Below are positions 24,973-34,684 of a stretch of DNA of 64,000 nt, piece by piece; position 1 is the first letter of the stretch; each line of letters starts with the position of its first letter. The notes beneath the pieces were generated by a model. It had not been told where the DNA came from and made no database searches. It was given only the letters and a program-made list of their open reading frames with translations. The translations under genes were made by a program, and so were the position numbers. This stretch comes from Oscillospiraceae bacterium (GTDB lineage: Bacteria > Bacillota > Clostridia > Oscillospirales > Ruminococcaceae): positions 245,803 through 309,802 of the forward strand of contig JAJQFI010000008.1 of NCBI GenBank assembly GCA_021201235.1, written 5' to 3'.

Positions 24973-27012
24973 TTATTCTTGTGCAATTTCATATTCTTTA
25001 ATCAAGCTGTCAAGACGATGAAGCGTCCCGGAGCTTTCTATGTCAACCCTTGTCTTGGGTGAAGTCATTTCTATGTAGCCGTTTTCAGCGGCTCTGCAAA
25101 GCCCCGTGTCGCAGAAGGCATCAACCGCCACTGATAGCTTAAAGCAGTTTATGCCGAGTCGGGCAGACAGGTTTGTAACCGTGAACGGTGCCGCAAGGTT
25201 GAAAGCGTATTTGTATATCGCTACAAGTTCTTCACGGGTGGGTCTGCCCTTTTTCGGGATTTCAGGAGGCAATTCCTCACCCCGACGGAAGCTCTCATAG
25301 GCATCGTATGCCGCAAAATAGCTCTCCTGTCTGATTCCGTGGAGGCGGTAATCCGTCACCGTCAGCGTAAAGCTCTTTTTGCCATTATATTCATTTACAG
25401 AAAGCGTGCCCATCAGGTCTACTTTGTCGCCGGCTTTAATGCCGACGGAAGCTGTCTTCTTCCTGAACATAAGGCAACTGAGATGAACACCGTCATAAGA
25501 CACTTCAAGCTTGGTATGCTCGCCGTTCTTGAGAGGAACCACTCTGAGAACCGCCGCGCCGGAAAGCGCAAACAGCGGCTCGGGATTTCCGGCACCGTAG
25601 GGTTCGATTCTCCCAAGATCAGTGATATTCTGCTCTGTTATATCCGCACCTCTAAGAAGCTTGTCAGCCGTGAGAGTGAACCTCGGCATCACGGGAAAAT
25701 TCTCTTTTGCATACTTAAGAATCATCTCTTTGAGCTCGGGGATATCGGATTCTTTGACCGTCAAGCCTCCGGCACATTCGTGACCGCCGTACTTGACTAA
25801 TATTTCTTTGCAGGCATCGAAGCACTTGAAAATATTGAAGCCTTGGATGCTTCTTGCCGAACCTACTGCAAAGCCGTCGTCATCTGCAGAAAGAATTACA
25901 ACAGGTTTTTCGTATCTCTCAAGCAACCGCGCCGCCACTATTCCGATTACGCCGTGATGCCAGCCCTTGCCGCTGAGAACGATAACTCTGTCGTGGACTA
26001 TATCCGGGTTATCGGCAATATACTTTCCTATTTCCGCAACAATTTCTGCTTCGCACTGCTTTCTTTGTTCGTTAAGGGTTGTCAATTTACGGGCATTTCC
26101 GACAGCTTCATCGCCTTCCGTTACGAGCATATCAAGAGCTGTGAGCGCCGAACCAAAACGCCCTGCGGCGTTGATTCTGGGAGCCAGAAAGTATGCAACC
26201 GATGACGAATTCATATTATCGCGATTGATGCCACTCTGCTCAATAAGACTTACGAGACCTTCACGCTCGGTATATTTAAGCTGTTTCAAGCCCATATTTA
26301 CTATGGTTCTGTTTTCTGAAACAAGAGGTACGATGTCAGCTATAGTGCCTATTGCACATATGTCGGCATACTGCTCGATAATGAAATCGGCTCCGCCATC
26401 TTCAAGAGCGCAAAGAAGCTTCAAGGCGACTCCGACACCCGCGAAATCCCTGAATTTGGACTGACAGTTTTCAAGATAAGGGTCGACAAGCGCCTCGGCT
26501 CTCGGAAGAGCTTCTGCAGGCTGATGGTGGTCGGTTATGACAAGCTTCATGCCAAGCTCATAGATATAGTCCGCTTCCCTGACAGCGGTTATGCCGTTAT
26601 CAACGGTTACTATCAGAGTTGCGCCGTTCTGGCGGATTTCGTCAACCGCCCGCATATTGAGACCATAACCCTCGTTGCGTTCGGGAATATAGCAAAGCGT
26701 CTCAACGCCCATATTCATGAAGTAGTCATATAAAATTGCGGTTGAAGTAACACCGTCACAATCATAGTCGCCATATACGCAGATAGTTTCACCGTTCTCT
26801 ATAGCCTGATTTATGGTGGCAACCGCTTTATCCATATCGGGAAGAAGATAAGGGTCACTTAGTTCGGTTCCGTTAAAGAAGGCTTTTATATCATCAAGGT
26901 TATTATATCCCCTTGCGGACATAACCTCGGCTGTGAGACGGGAAAGGTCGGTATTTTTAACGGTCTCATCGACAGCATTTGTATTAATTGCTCTGACTTC
27001 CCACTTTTTCAT
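24973..27012 (-). CDS. recJ: Single-stranded-DNA-specific exonuclease RecJ
   Basis: 679 residues from ATG 27012. The DHH domain contains VYGDYDCDGVTSTAIL, LIVTVDNGI and LVITDHHQPAEALP; the DHHA1 domain contains KYGGHECAGG; an OB-fold (VDLMGTLSVNEYNGKKSF) follows, with a C-terminal extension. It degrades single-stranded DNA 5' to 3' in recombination and mismatch repair. It heads the recJ-rel-MBL-hemZ operon, and a strong promoter lies 44 bp upstream. The recJ-rel pairing is common in Clostridia. Confidence 0.95.
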   Translation of the reverse strand: MKKWEVRAINTNAVDETVKNTDLSRLTAEVMSARGYNNLDDIKAFFNGTELSDPYLLPDMDKAVATINQAIENGETICVYGDYDCDGVTSTAILYDYFMNMGVETLCYIPERNEGYGLNMRAVDEIRQNGATLIVTVDNGITAVREADYIYELGMKLVITDHHQPAEALPRAEALVDPYLENCQSKFRDFAGVGVALKLLCALEDGGADFIIEQYADICAIGTIADIVPLVSENRTIVNMGLKQLKYTEREGLVSLIEQSGINRDNMNSSSVAYFLAPRINAAGRFGSALTALDMLVTEGDEAVGNARKLTTLNEQRKQCEAEIVAEIGKYIADNPDIVHDRVIVLSGKGWHHGVIGIVAARLLERYEKPVVILSADDDGFAVGSARSIQGFNIFKCFDACKEILVKYGGHECAGGLTVKESDIPELKEMILKYAKENFPVMPRFTLTADKLLRGADITEQNITDLGRIEPYGAGNPEPLFALSGAAVLRVVPLKNGEHTKLEVSYDGVHLSCLMFRKKTASVGIKAGDKVDLMGTLSVNEYNGKKSFTLTVTDYRLHGIRQESYFAAYDAYESFRRGEELPPEIPKKGRPTREELVAIYKYAFNLAAPFTVTNLSARLGINCFKLSVAVDAFCDTGLCRAAENGYIEMTSPKTRVDIESSGTLHRLDSLIKEYEIAQE

Positions 27013-27055
27013 ACCTGAACCTTCTTTCATCCGGGATTTATTTGCGAATGGTGAT

Positions 27056-27084
27056 ATTATACCACTTCAAGCGACATATTTCAA
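27056..27084 (-). promoter_or_regulatory. Promoter of the recJ-rel operon
   Basis: On the minus strand: TTGAAA (27084-27079), 17-base spacer, TATAAT (27061-27056). Confidence 0.75.
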
Positions 27085-27126
27085 GAACCCCGTGCACTAT
27101 AAAGCCCTATTTTTCTTAAGTAAATA

Positions 27127-27150
27127 CGCTTCCCTCTTCCAAGAGAAGCG
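27127..27150 (-). terminator. Terminator-like hairpin after the GDSL gene
   Basis: CGCTT-CTCTT / AAGAG-AAGCG stem with a 2-base bulge, placed 14 bp after the esterase stop. The T-run that follows is weak (TATTTACTT). Confidence 0.5.
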
Positions 27151-27163
27151 CATTAACCTCAAA

Positions 27164-27787
27164 TTACTTTATCTTGTCCACAATCTTCTTCATGTACTCG
27201 GTGTAAATCTGTCCGATGAGCCTTGCGCCCTTTTCGGTGGGATGGACGCCGTCCTCGGCGAACGTAACCGGGTCGTCGCCTATGAATGCGGAATTGAGAA
27301 GTCCGTCAAGTGGGACATAGACATCCGCATACTCACGGGCAAGCTTTCTTATGACCTCGGTCTTCTTGTAAAGGTCCTCCCTGAAGTAGAGCTTATCGGG
27401 TACAGGAATCAGGAACGGCTCCATAAGCATAATTCTTGCATGGGTTCTTTCCTTCATTGCGTCAAGAATTGTTCTGTAGTTCTTCTCGAACTGCTCGTCG
27501 CTCATCCAGTCTCTCTCACCCGCATGGCTCCATACATCGTTGATGCCGATGAGAATCGAGCAAATGTCCGGCTGAACCTCGACAAAGTCGCTTTCGAGAC
27601 GTTCTACAAGGTTGCTTGTCTGGTCTCCGCCGATTGCGAGGTCGACAAATTCGAACTCGACATCAGGGCAAAGCTCCTTAAGTGCGGGTGCGGCGTAGCG
27701 GGGATATCCCCAACCGAGGTCGTGAATGTTTTCACGGTCTCTGCCCATGTCGGTTATGCTGTCGCCTTGGAATAGTAGTTTAATCAT
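27164..27787 (-). CDS. SGNH/GDSL-family hydrolase, probable carbohydrate esterase
   Basis: 207 residues with the four SGNH blocks: FQGDSITDMG (Ser nucleophile), AIGGDQTSN (Gly), LIGINDVWSH (Asn) and DGVHPTEKG (Asp-x-x-His). There is no signal peptide, so it acts in the cytoplasm. It follows the GH26 mannanase gene by 38 bp in the same direction; acetyl groups decorate plant mannans, so removal of acetyl from imported manno-oligosaccharides is a reasonable inference, not shown by sequence. Confidence 0.85.
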   Translation of the reverse strand: MIKLLFQGDSITDMGRDRENIHDLGWGYPRYAAPALKELCPDVEFEFVDLAIGGDQTSNLVERLESDFVEVQPDICSILIGINDVWSHAGERDWMSDEQFEKNYRTILDAMKERTHARIMLMEPFLIPVPDKLYFREDLYKKTEVIRKLAREYADVYVPLDGLLNSAFIGDDPVTFAEDGVHPTEKGARLIGQIYTEYMKKIVDKIK

Positions 27788-27825
27788 TATAATTCCTCCA
27801 TATATATTTTAGTGTTGGATTAGTG

Positions 27826-29385
27826 TCAGTCAAGCCTGTACTTTGTCAGGTCGGGGAGCTCAGCAAGCGTGAGCGTATAATCACTCTGGTACGCCTTGAT
27901 GAGCATACTTTCTTCGGTGTAGGACTCGTTATAGCCCTTCCAGGTGTAAACGAAGTCGCCGCTCCATACTCCCCAGTAGAGCCAGTGGATATTATCCTGT
28001 TGAAGATTATCTGGGTCGGGAATGCAACCGTTTTCGGAAAGAGCTACGAGCTTGGTTTCATCGGAGCACTTATAAGCTTCGATAAAGGTTGCCGCCTGAG
28101 ACGAATACTCGTTTTCACCGGGATAGATATCCCAAGCGATTATGTCAACAACGTCATCACCGGGATACCAATCGGCATCCTGACCGTTCCAGACCCAAAT
28201 AAGGTTTGTGAGCTCGTATTCCTCGGTGAATATCTCGTACATAAGTCTGTAGAGCTTAATGTAGCTCTCAGCGGAGCAATCTCCCCACCAGAACCATGCA
28301 CCGGAAGCCTCGTGAAGAGGTCTCCAGAGGACGGGAACGCCATAGTCTCTGAGAATCTGAAGCTTTGAAGCTATCTCGTGCATATCTTCAACCAAGAGAT
28401 TGTAGAGCTCTTCGTCCTCGCCGTTCATTGCCTTGTCAAGGTCTATGGTCGAATACTCGGTGTAGAATGAGCTGTACCATGCACCATCATCGGAAACATA
28501 GCCCTCGGGTGACTGCCAATGCCAGCAAATCTGGACAATTCCTCCGCAGTTGACATACCAGTCATAGGCACGTTCAACAGTCTCGGTTGAAGCATTATTA
28601 GCCTGAGCGACGGGAGTATAGTTCATCATGTCGAGACCAAGAACCGCAAACTCTTCGCCGGTGATGGAAGTAATCCACTCGTACTCTTCGGAATCTCTGC
28701 TTGAATCTGCGAACTGACCCGTCAAGGTGTATTTGCCGTAAATATCACACAGGAAATTATAAAGCCTTACTGTGTTGTCATCAGCGTTTTCGTTTGAAAG
28801 AGAGCATGTGACGTTATAAACGTCTTCGATATTTATATCGGAAGCGGTTATAGTGAGACAATCATAATCGACCCAACCCCAGCTTACGGTCATCGAAAAC
28901 TCGTGAGTGCCTGCACTGAGATAGATATACTCAAGTGTGACATCACAGACTTCCCCACCGACCTCGCATTCAACCGAGCCGATATAGCTTCCGTCAAGAT
29001 TGGCATAATTGGTTCTGCCGGCATTCGCTGTATATGCCGAAACGGTCAGATTGTAGAAGCCTGAATTTTCGATCTCAAAAGAAATTACCATTGAATCGCT
29101 GTCGGAATTGAGACCGGTAACGCCTGCTCCGCCGGAAAACAGCTCGTTAGAAGTTACCTTACAGCTCCCGCCCAAGGTTCCGTCCTCAAATTCAAGAAGC
29201 TGATAATAATCGCTCGGAGCATTGTTCTCGGTATAGGTGTTCTCGGTTAAGTCAAGTGAGGTATTATACTCGCTTCTTACATCGCCGAAGGTTGCATTTT
29301 TCATAACGGCTGTACCGCAAGCGGTTGTGCACAGTATCGCCGCAATGGTGAGCATACAGACTAAGCCTTGAAGTAATTTTTTCAT
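27826..29385 (-). CDS. GH26 beta-mannanase lipoprotein with N-terminal carbohydrate-binding module
   Basis: 519 residues from ATG 29385 (an ATG at 29391 is also possible). It begins with a lipoprotein signal and lipobox (ILCTTAC-G). A CBM6/35-like beta-sandwich follows (about 60-185: LLEFEDGTLGG, ...GFYNLTVSAYTANAGR). The GH26 barrel (about 210-519) has the acid/base Glu in VLWRPLHEASGAWFWWG and the nucleophile Glu in LVALSENGCIPDP, plus GIVQICWHWQSP. It cleaves beta-1,4-mannan or glucomannan at the cell surface. The ATG lies at the stop of dnaE and uses AAAGGA inside the last dnaE codons, so it is translationally coupled to the replicative polymerase, an odd partner. Confidence 0.92.
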   Translation of the reverse strand: MKKLLQGLVCMLTIAAILCTTACGTAVMKNATFGDVRSEYNTSLDLTENTYTENNAPSDYYQLLEFEDGTLGGSCKVTSNELFSGGAGVTGLNSDSDSMVISFEIENSGFYNLTVSAYTANAGRTNYANLDGSYIGSVECEVGGEVCDVTLEYIYLSAGTHEFSMTVSWGWVDYDCLTITASDINIEDVYNVTCSLSNENADDNTVRLYNFLCDIYGKYTLTGQFADSSRDSEEYEWITSITGEEFAVLGLDMMNYTPVAQANNASTETVERAYDWYVNCGGIVQICWHWQSPEGYVSDDGAWYSSFYTEYSTIDLDKAMNGEDEELYNLLVEDMHEIASKLQILRDYGVPVLWRPLHEASGAWFWWGDCSAESYIKLYRLMYEIFTEEYELTNLIWVWNGQDADWYPGDDVVDIIAWDIYPGENEYSSQAATFIEAYKCSDETKLVALSENGCIPDPDNLQQDNIHWLYWGVWSGDFVYTWKGYNESYTEESMLIKAYQSDYTLTLAELPDLTKYRLD

Positions 29386-29387
29386 TG

Positions 29388-32300
29388 TCATTGTCCTTTC
29401 TTGACGGTAAACTTGACGTTATCAACGCCGAATATTTTTATCAGCTCGGAGATGGTCTCGTTGCTGATGTTTATTTTGTTTGCGCCTTTTATGTCGGTAG
29501 ATTTTTTCATATCGGAGAGATAGCCTATAAGCCTGTCGTCTCCACTATTTGCTTCGCAGAGCTTACGAAGAGCCGAAATTTTGTCTTTTTCGGTCGACTC
29601 AAGCTTCAGGCAAAGGGGTCTTTTTTTGAGCTCCCCGACATAATCATCAACACTTTGGATGCTGTCTGCAAGAATCTTCGGCGTTTCCTCATCCTTGATG
29701 GAAAGCCTGCCGGTTATCGCAAGGCGTGAACCGTTCATCAAAAGATTTCTTGCCGATTCGTAAATATTCGGAAATACCACAGCCTCGATTTCGGAGGTTG
29801 CATCCTCTACAACGCAGAACGCCATCATCGCTCCGTTCTTGGTGTTGTGAACCCTCTTCGAGCGGAAAATTGCCATTATGCTGACTTCCTGCTTGTCCTT
29901 ATATGTCGGAGGATTGTCCGAAGCGCCGTCAATAATCTTCTTTGCGGTCGTCATTCCCGAGGCTGTCATCCAACCGGTATATGCCGAGAGCGGATGACCG
30001 GAAATATAGATTCCCGTCGTCTCCTTCTCCATTTCGAGAAGCTCGGCAAGCGAATACTCTTCTACATGCGGAAGCGACATCTCCACGGGAGCTTTCTCCG
30101 CACTGCCAAACAAATCAATCTGACCGTCTATGCCGGCTCTTGACTCACTTGAAACGGCACCGAGAATCTTGTCATAGCTTGAAAGCATCTGCCGACGATT
30201 TGTCTTGAAGCAGTCAAACGCTCCGCATTTTATGAGGCTTTCTATTGAGCGGACGGTAACCTCGTTTGAGTGGGTTCTCTGGATGAAGTCCACAAGTGAC
30301 TGATACTTGCCGTTTTTCTCACGTTCCTGCAAAATTGCGTTTATTGCGGTTTTGCCGAGGCTCTTTACCGCCAAAAGCCCGTAGCGGATGCCTTCATCAA
30401 CTGGGACGAAATCATCCTGACTCTGGTTTATATCGGGAGGAAGAATCCTGACACCTTTCGACTCGCACTCAGCCGAATACTCGGTTATCTTTGCAACGTT
30501 GTCGAGGACGCTCGTCAGGAGTGCCGACATATACTCTTTGAAATAGTGACGCTTGAGATATGCCGTTTCGTAGGCAACAGTCGCATAAGCGGCGGCATGG
30601 GACTTGTTGAAGGCATAGGATGCGAAGCTTGTCATCTCGTCGAAAAGCTCGTTTGCCACTTTTTCGGAGATACCGTTTGCTATACAGCCGCAACAGTTCA
30701 CAGAACCATCGGGGTTCTTTTCGCCATAGATGAAGGCTTTTCTTTCGTTTTCGAGGACGTCATGCTTCTTTTTCGCCATAGCCCTGCGGACTATGTCCGC
30801 TCTGCCGTAGGAATAACCGGCAAGACTGCGGAAAATCTGCATTACCTGCTCCTGATAGACGATACAGCCGTAGGTAACGTCCAGAATCGGCTTCAGAAGG
30901 GGAGTTTTATAGGTAACCAAGTCTTTATTATGGCGGTTTCGGATATATGTCGGAATAGAATCCATAGGTCCGGGGCGATAAAGAGAGATAACCGCTATCA
31001 GATCTTCTATGTCCTCCGGGACAAGCCGCATAATTGTGCTTGTCATCCCCTGAGATTCGAACTGGAACACTCCGACGGTATCGCCGTCTGCGAGCATTTT
31101 GTAAACCTCTTTGTCATCAAGAGGTATCTTCTCTATATCAAAATCGGGTTCTTTCTTCCTTATTTCTCTTACCGCATCGCGGATAACGGTTAAGTTCCGG
31201 AGTCCCAAAAAGTCAATTTTCAGGATTCCGAGGCTCTCGAGGACTCCCATCGTATACTGCGTCACAAGCTGACCGTCGTTGGTCATAAGGGGAACGTAAT
31301 CGGAAACGGGTCCCGCAGTGATTACTACTCCCGCCGCATGGGTTGAACAGTGTCGCGGCATTCCCTCAATCTGTTCCGCCATGTCTATGAGCTCTTTCAC
31401 CTGTGGTGAGGTATTATAAAGCTCCTTGACCTCAGGAGAGTTCTCCTTTACATCGCTTAAAGTCTCTCCGAACTGAATCGCTTTTGCGACTTTGTCAACG
31501 ACGCTGTAGGAAATTCCCATGACCCTGCCGCAATCGCGAATCGCATTCTTAGCCGCCATTGTTCCGAAAGTGACTATCTGTGCCACATGGTCCTCGCCGT
31601 AACGGCGTTTTACATAGTCGATAACATCCTGTCGACCCTCAATGCAGAAGTCGATATCGAAGTCAGGCATTGAGACTCGCTCGGGATTCAGAAATCTTTC
31701 GAAAAGAAGATTATACTTTATCGGATCGATGCCGGTAATTCCAATGCAATAAGCGACCAAGCTTCCGGCACCCGAGCCTCTGCCCGGTCCGACAGGGATT
31801 CCGTGTGTTTTGGCGTAATTGATGAAGTCCCACACTATGAGATAATAGTTGACATAGCCCATGCCGGATATTATTCCGAGCTCATATTCAAGGCGTTCTT
31901 TTATCTCATCAGTGATATTGTCGCCATAGCGTTTTTTAAGCCCATCAAGGCTCATCTGCCGAAGATATGCCTCGTTGTCAGTGACACCCTCTATTGAGAA
32001 TGCAGGGAGCTTTGTCACTCCGAATTCAAACTTAACATTGCATTTATCTGCGATTTCTACGGTGTTATAAACGGCTTCCGGATGACCGGGAAACGCCGCA
32101 AGCATTTCTTCCTCCGATTTGATATAAAACTCATCATTCGGAAAGCTCATGCCGTCAGGGTCGTCAAGCGCAGTATTTGTTGCAATTCTCATCAGCACCT
32201 TCTGTGCAGGTGCGTCTGAGCGGTTGATATAGTGAGCATCGTTTGTGGCGGCAAGTCGGACGCCGGTTTCGTCACTGAGCTTGAAAAGATACGGCAAAAT

Positions 32301-32849
32301 ATCTGTCTCATCGGAAAAGTCGTGATTCTGAACTTCAATATAATAATCGTCGCCGAAAAGTGCACGATATTTGAGAACCGTTTTCCTGGCGTTCTCGTAG
32401 TCTCCGGCGCTTAGAAGCCTCGGAACTTCGCCCGCTATACAGCCGGACAAGCAAACAAGACCTTCATGGTATCTTTCAAGAAGCTCAAAGTCGATTCTCG
32501 GCTTGCGATAAAAGCCCTCGGTATAGGAAAGCGACGTGAGCTTACAGAGATTTTTGTAGCCGGTTTCATTCTTACAAAGTATTATCAGGTGATATGGGTT
32601 GTCTATCTTCCCCGCCTTGTCGAATCTCGTCCTCGGGGCGACGTACATTTCACAACCGATAATAGGCTTAATTCCTGCGGCTTTGGCTATTTTATAAAAT
32701 TCAACGGTCGCAAAGACGTTTCCGTGGTCGGTCACGGCGACAGAGTCCATCCCAAGCTCCTTGACACGATTTACAAGGCTTTTCAGCCTGCATGCACCGT
32801 CAAGAAGCGAATATTCACTATGAACATGAAGATGGACAAAATTCGCCAT
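29388..32849 (-). CDS. dnaE: DNA polymerase III alpha subunit DnaE
   Basis: 1153 residues, normal for DnaE. The N-terminal PHP domain begins FVHLHVHSEYSLLDGACRL. The polymerase palm has PDFDIDFC (catalytic Asp pair) and VGPGRGSGAGSLVAY. The finger/thumb region includes YQEQVMQIFRSLAGYSYGRA. HhH and OB-fold domains complete it (AIFRSKRVHNTKNGAMMAF). It has no 3'-5' exonuclease and so differs from PolC. It is 2 bp from the whiA stop upstream and overlaps GH26 downstream. Confidence 0.97.
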   Translation of the reverse strand: MANFVHLHVHSEYSLLDGACRLKSLVNRVKELGMDSVAVTDHGNVFATVEFYKIAKAAGIKPIIGCEMYVAPRTRFDKAGKIDNPYHLIILCKNETGYKNLCKLTSLSYTEGFYRKPRIDFELLERYHEGLVCLSGCIAGEVPRLLSAGDYENARKTVLKYRALFGDDYYIEVQNHDFSDETDILPYLFKLSDETGVRLAATNDAHYINRSDAPAQKVLMRIATNTALDDPDGMSFPNDEFYIKSEEEMLAAFPGHPEAVYNTVEIADKCNVKFEFGVTKLPAFSIEGVTDNEAYLRQMSLDGLKKRYGDNITDEIKERLEYELGIISGMGYVNYYLIVWDFINYAKTHGIPVGPGRGSGAGSLVAYCIGITGIDPIKYNLLFERFLNPERVSMPDFDIDFCIEGRQDVIDYVKRRYGEDHVAQIVTFGTMAAKNAIRDCGRVMGISYSVVDKVAKAIQFGETLSDVKENSPEVKELYNTSPQVKELIDMAEQIEGMPRHCSTHAAGVVITAGPVSDYVPLMTNDGQLVTQYTMGVLESLGILKIDFLGLRNLTVIRDAVREIRKKEPDFDIEKIPLDDKEVYKMLADGDTVGVFQFESQGMTSTIMRLVPEDIEDLIAVISLYRPGPMDSIPTYIRNRHNKDLVTYKTPLLKPILDVTYGCIVYQEQVMQIFRSLAGYSYGRADIVRRAMAKKKHDVLENERKAFIYGEKNPDGSVNCCGCIANGISEKVANELFDEMTSFASYAFNKSHAAAYATVAYETAYLKRHYFKEYMSALLTSVLDNVAKITEYSAECESKGVRILPPDINQSQDDFVPVDEGIRYGLLAVKSLGKTAINAILQEREKNGKYQSLVDFIQRTHSNEVTVRSIESLIKCGAFDCFKTNRRQMLSSYDKILGAVSSESRAGIDGQIDLFGSAEKAPVEMSLPHVEEYSLAELLEMEKETTGIYISGHPLSAYTGWMTASGMTTAKKIIDGASDNPPTYKDKQEVSIMAIFRSKRVHNTKNGAMMAFCVVEDATSEIEAVVFPNIYESARNLLMNGSRLAITGRLSIKDEETPKILADSIQSVDDYVGELKKRPLCLKLESTEKDKISALRKLCEANSGDDRLIGYLSDMKKSTDIKGANKINISNETISELIKIFGVDNVKFTVKKGQ

Positions 32850-32851
32850 AG

Positions 32852-33805
32852 TTACCCTTCTTTTGATTTGTTTATGTTATCCGCAATTTCTATAAGTCTT
32901 TTGAATCTGTGATTCACTCCTGAGCGAGACAACGGAGGATTAAATTCCGCCGCAAGGTCACTCAAAGCATATTCGGGATACTTGAGCCTCAGATTTGCCG
33001 CTTCCCTGAGCTCGTCCGAAAGCTGAGACAATCCCTTGGGAGAGTTTTCGATTACTTTTATGGCTTCGAGCTGTTTCTGTGCCGAAATGTTCTGACGCTC
33101 GAGATTGGCAGTGTCGCAGTTTGTTGCCCTGTTGGCACGATTTCGGATATCTTTATAAACCTTCGTATTCATCACTTCGAGGCTTGCGCCGGTGGCTCCT
33201 ATTAGGGTAAGCATGTCCTCAATGTTTTCGCTGTCCTTGAAGTACAGGATTTTATGCTCGCCACGGGTGAGGCGTTTTGCGACAAGCCCTATATGCTTCT
33301 CCAAAAGCTCGCTTATGCCGTTACAGAGCCCGTCGTCCGCACTTTTCGGGACAGCTATCTCAAGGTGATATTCCCTCTGAGGGTCTGTCACTCTCCCTCC
33401 ACTCAGGAAAACTCCGGTCATAAATGCACCGAAATTTGAATCCGCAAGCTTGTCCGCACGAGACAGAAGCTCTGTGCAATCAAGACTCGCGATATCAAGC
33501 CTTGTGAGAATTGCATTTGTGCTTTCTTTCTCGGAAACCGAGATTTTATATTCAGGAAGTCTGCCACGATGGCGTACAATCTCTTCACCGATGCTATTGT
33601 TATCGGGGATTACATGCCGGATGAGCCTGATAAATAAATCTTTGCATACTTCGTTGTCGGTTCCGTAGACAATTCCTGCGTCGGATTTTTCACTCATAAG
33701 GAGCATTCCCAAGAGACAAGCATCCGACTTTTTCCTTCCGGATACAGACTCAGCCGCTTCGGATTTCACTTTATATACAAATGATTCTGTTGACTTCACT
33801 TTCAT
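32852..33805 (-). CDS. whiA: DNA-binding protein WhiA
   Basis: 317 residues with an N-terminal WhiA/LAGLIDADG-like fold (ACLLGMLLMSEKSDAGIVYG, AFMTGVFLSGGRVTDPQREY) that has lost nuclease residues, and a C-terminal helix-turn-helix (LRLKYPEYALSDLAAEFNPP, LSRSGVNHRFKRL). It is a conserved Gram-positive regulator of cell division, chromosome segregation and sporulation. It overlaps rapZ by 4 bp, the usual rapZ-whiA order. Confidence 0.95.
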   Translation of the reverse strand: MKVKSTESFVYKVKSEAAESVSGRKKSDACLLGMLLMSEKSDAGIVYGTDNEVCKDLFIRLIRHVIPDNNSIGEEIVRHRGRLPEYKISVSEKESTNAILTRLDIASLDCTELLSRADKLADSNFGAFMTGVFLSGGRVTDPQREYHLEIAVPKSADDGLCNGISELLEKHIGLVAKRLTRGEHKILYFKDSENIEDMLTLIGATGASLEVMNTKVYKDIRNRANRATNCDTANLERQNISAQKQLEAIKVIENSPKGLSQLSDELREAANLRLKYPEYALSDLAAEFNPPLSRSGVNHRFKRLIEIADNINKSKEG

Positions 33806-34662
33806 GTCTTTTGCTCTAAGCTCCGATGCTCCACCCTGACGCTCAGCTTGTCCGCTGACAGAGCGTCTGACATTCTTCTTGCGAAGCTGACCGAGCGGTG
33901 TCTGCCGCCCGTACAGCCAAACGCTATAGCAAGTCGAGACCTTCCCTCTTTTTCATACATGGGAATCATAAAGCTTACAAGGTCGTATATTTTCTTGAAG
34001 ACCTCATTTGATTCCGAAAAACTCATAACATAGTTATATACTTCATCGTCCAGTCCACACTTGTTTTTAAGCTCGGGAACATAGAACGGGTTCGGAAGGC
34101 ATCTTACATCGAACACGAGGTCTGCGTCCTTTGGTATTCCGTACTTGAAGCCGAAGGAGATGACGCTTATCGCCATTCTTGCACCCTTGTCGGTGAAGAA
34201 CTCCGCCATTTTGGCACGGAAATCCGCCATTTTGAAATCTGTCGTGTCGATATAAAAATCGGACATCTCCTTGGCTCTCTCAGTCTCTTCACGCTCAAGG
34301 GAAATCGCCTTATACAAATTTCCGAAAGCTTCATCATCAAGAGGATGCTTACGACGGGTTTCCTTGTATCTCTTTACCAAAGTATCATCATCGGCGTCAA
34401 GATACAAAACCGAAAGCTCGACGTCGGGTGCTCTCAGGGCGTTGACACAGTCCTCGAACTTCGAGAAAAGCTCACCCGAGCGGATATCAACAGAGATTGC
34501 GACCTTGGTTATCAGCTTATCCGAGCCGATTATAAATCTTGCGAAGCTCAGGAGCATTTCGGGAGGCATATTGTCGATGCAGTAGTAGCCGATGTCTTCA
34601 AGATAGTTGATGGCACTCGACTTTCCTGCTCCCGACATCCCCGTCACGATAATGATTTTCAT
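33802..34662 (-). CDS. rapZ: RNase adapter / nucleotide-binding protein RapZ (YvcJ)
   Basis: 286 residues with Walker A VTGMSGAGKSSAINYLED, an aspartate-rich B region (VLYLDADDDTLVKRYKETRR) and the C-terminal domain ending IAFGCTGGRHRSVSFARR. It binds nucleotides and, in relatives, small RNAs or cell-wall precursors; in Firmicutes YvcJ affects competence and morphology. The ribosome-binding site is GGGAGGAAG. It lies between murB and whiA. Confidence 0.95.
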   Translation of the reverse strand: MKIIIVTGMSGAGKSSAINYLEDIGYYCIDNMPPEMLLSFARFIIGSDKLITKVAISVDIRSGELFSKFEDCVNALRAPDVELSVLYLDADDDTLVKRYKETRRKHPLDDEAFGNLYKAISLEREETERAKEMSDFYIDTTDFKMADFRAKMAEFFTDKGARMAISVISFGFKYGIPKDADLVFDVRCLPNPFYVPELKNKCGLDDEVYNYVMSFSESNEVFKKIYDLVSFMIPMYEKEGRSRLAIAFGCTGGRHRSVSFARRMSDALSADKLSVRVEHRSLEQKT

Positions 34663-34684
34663 ATTCTTCCTCCCAGATTAAAAC

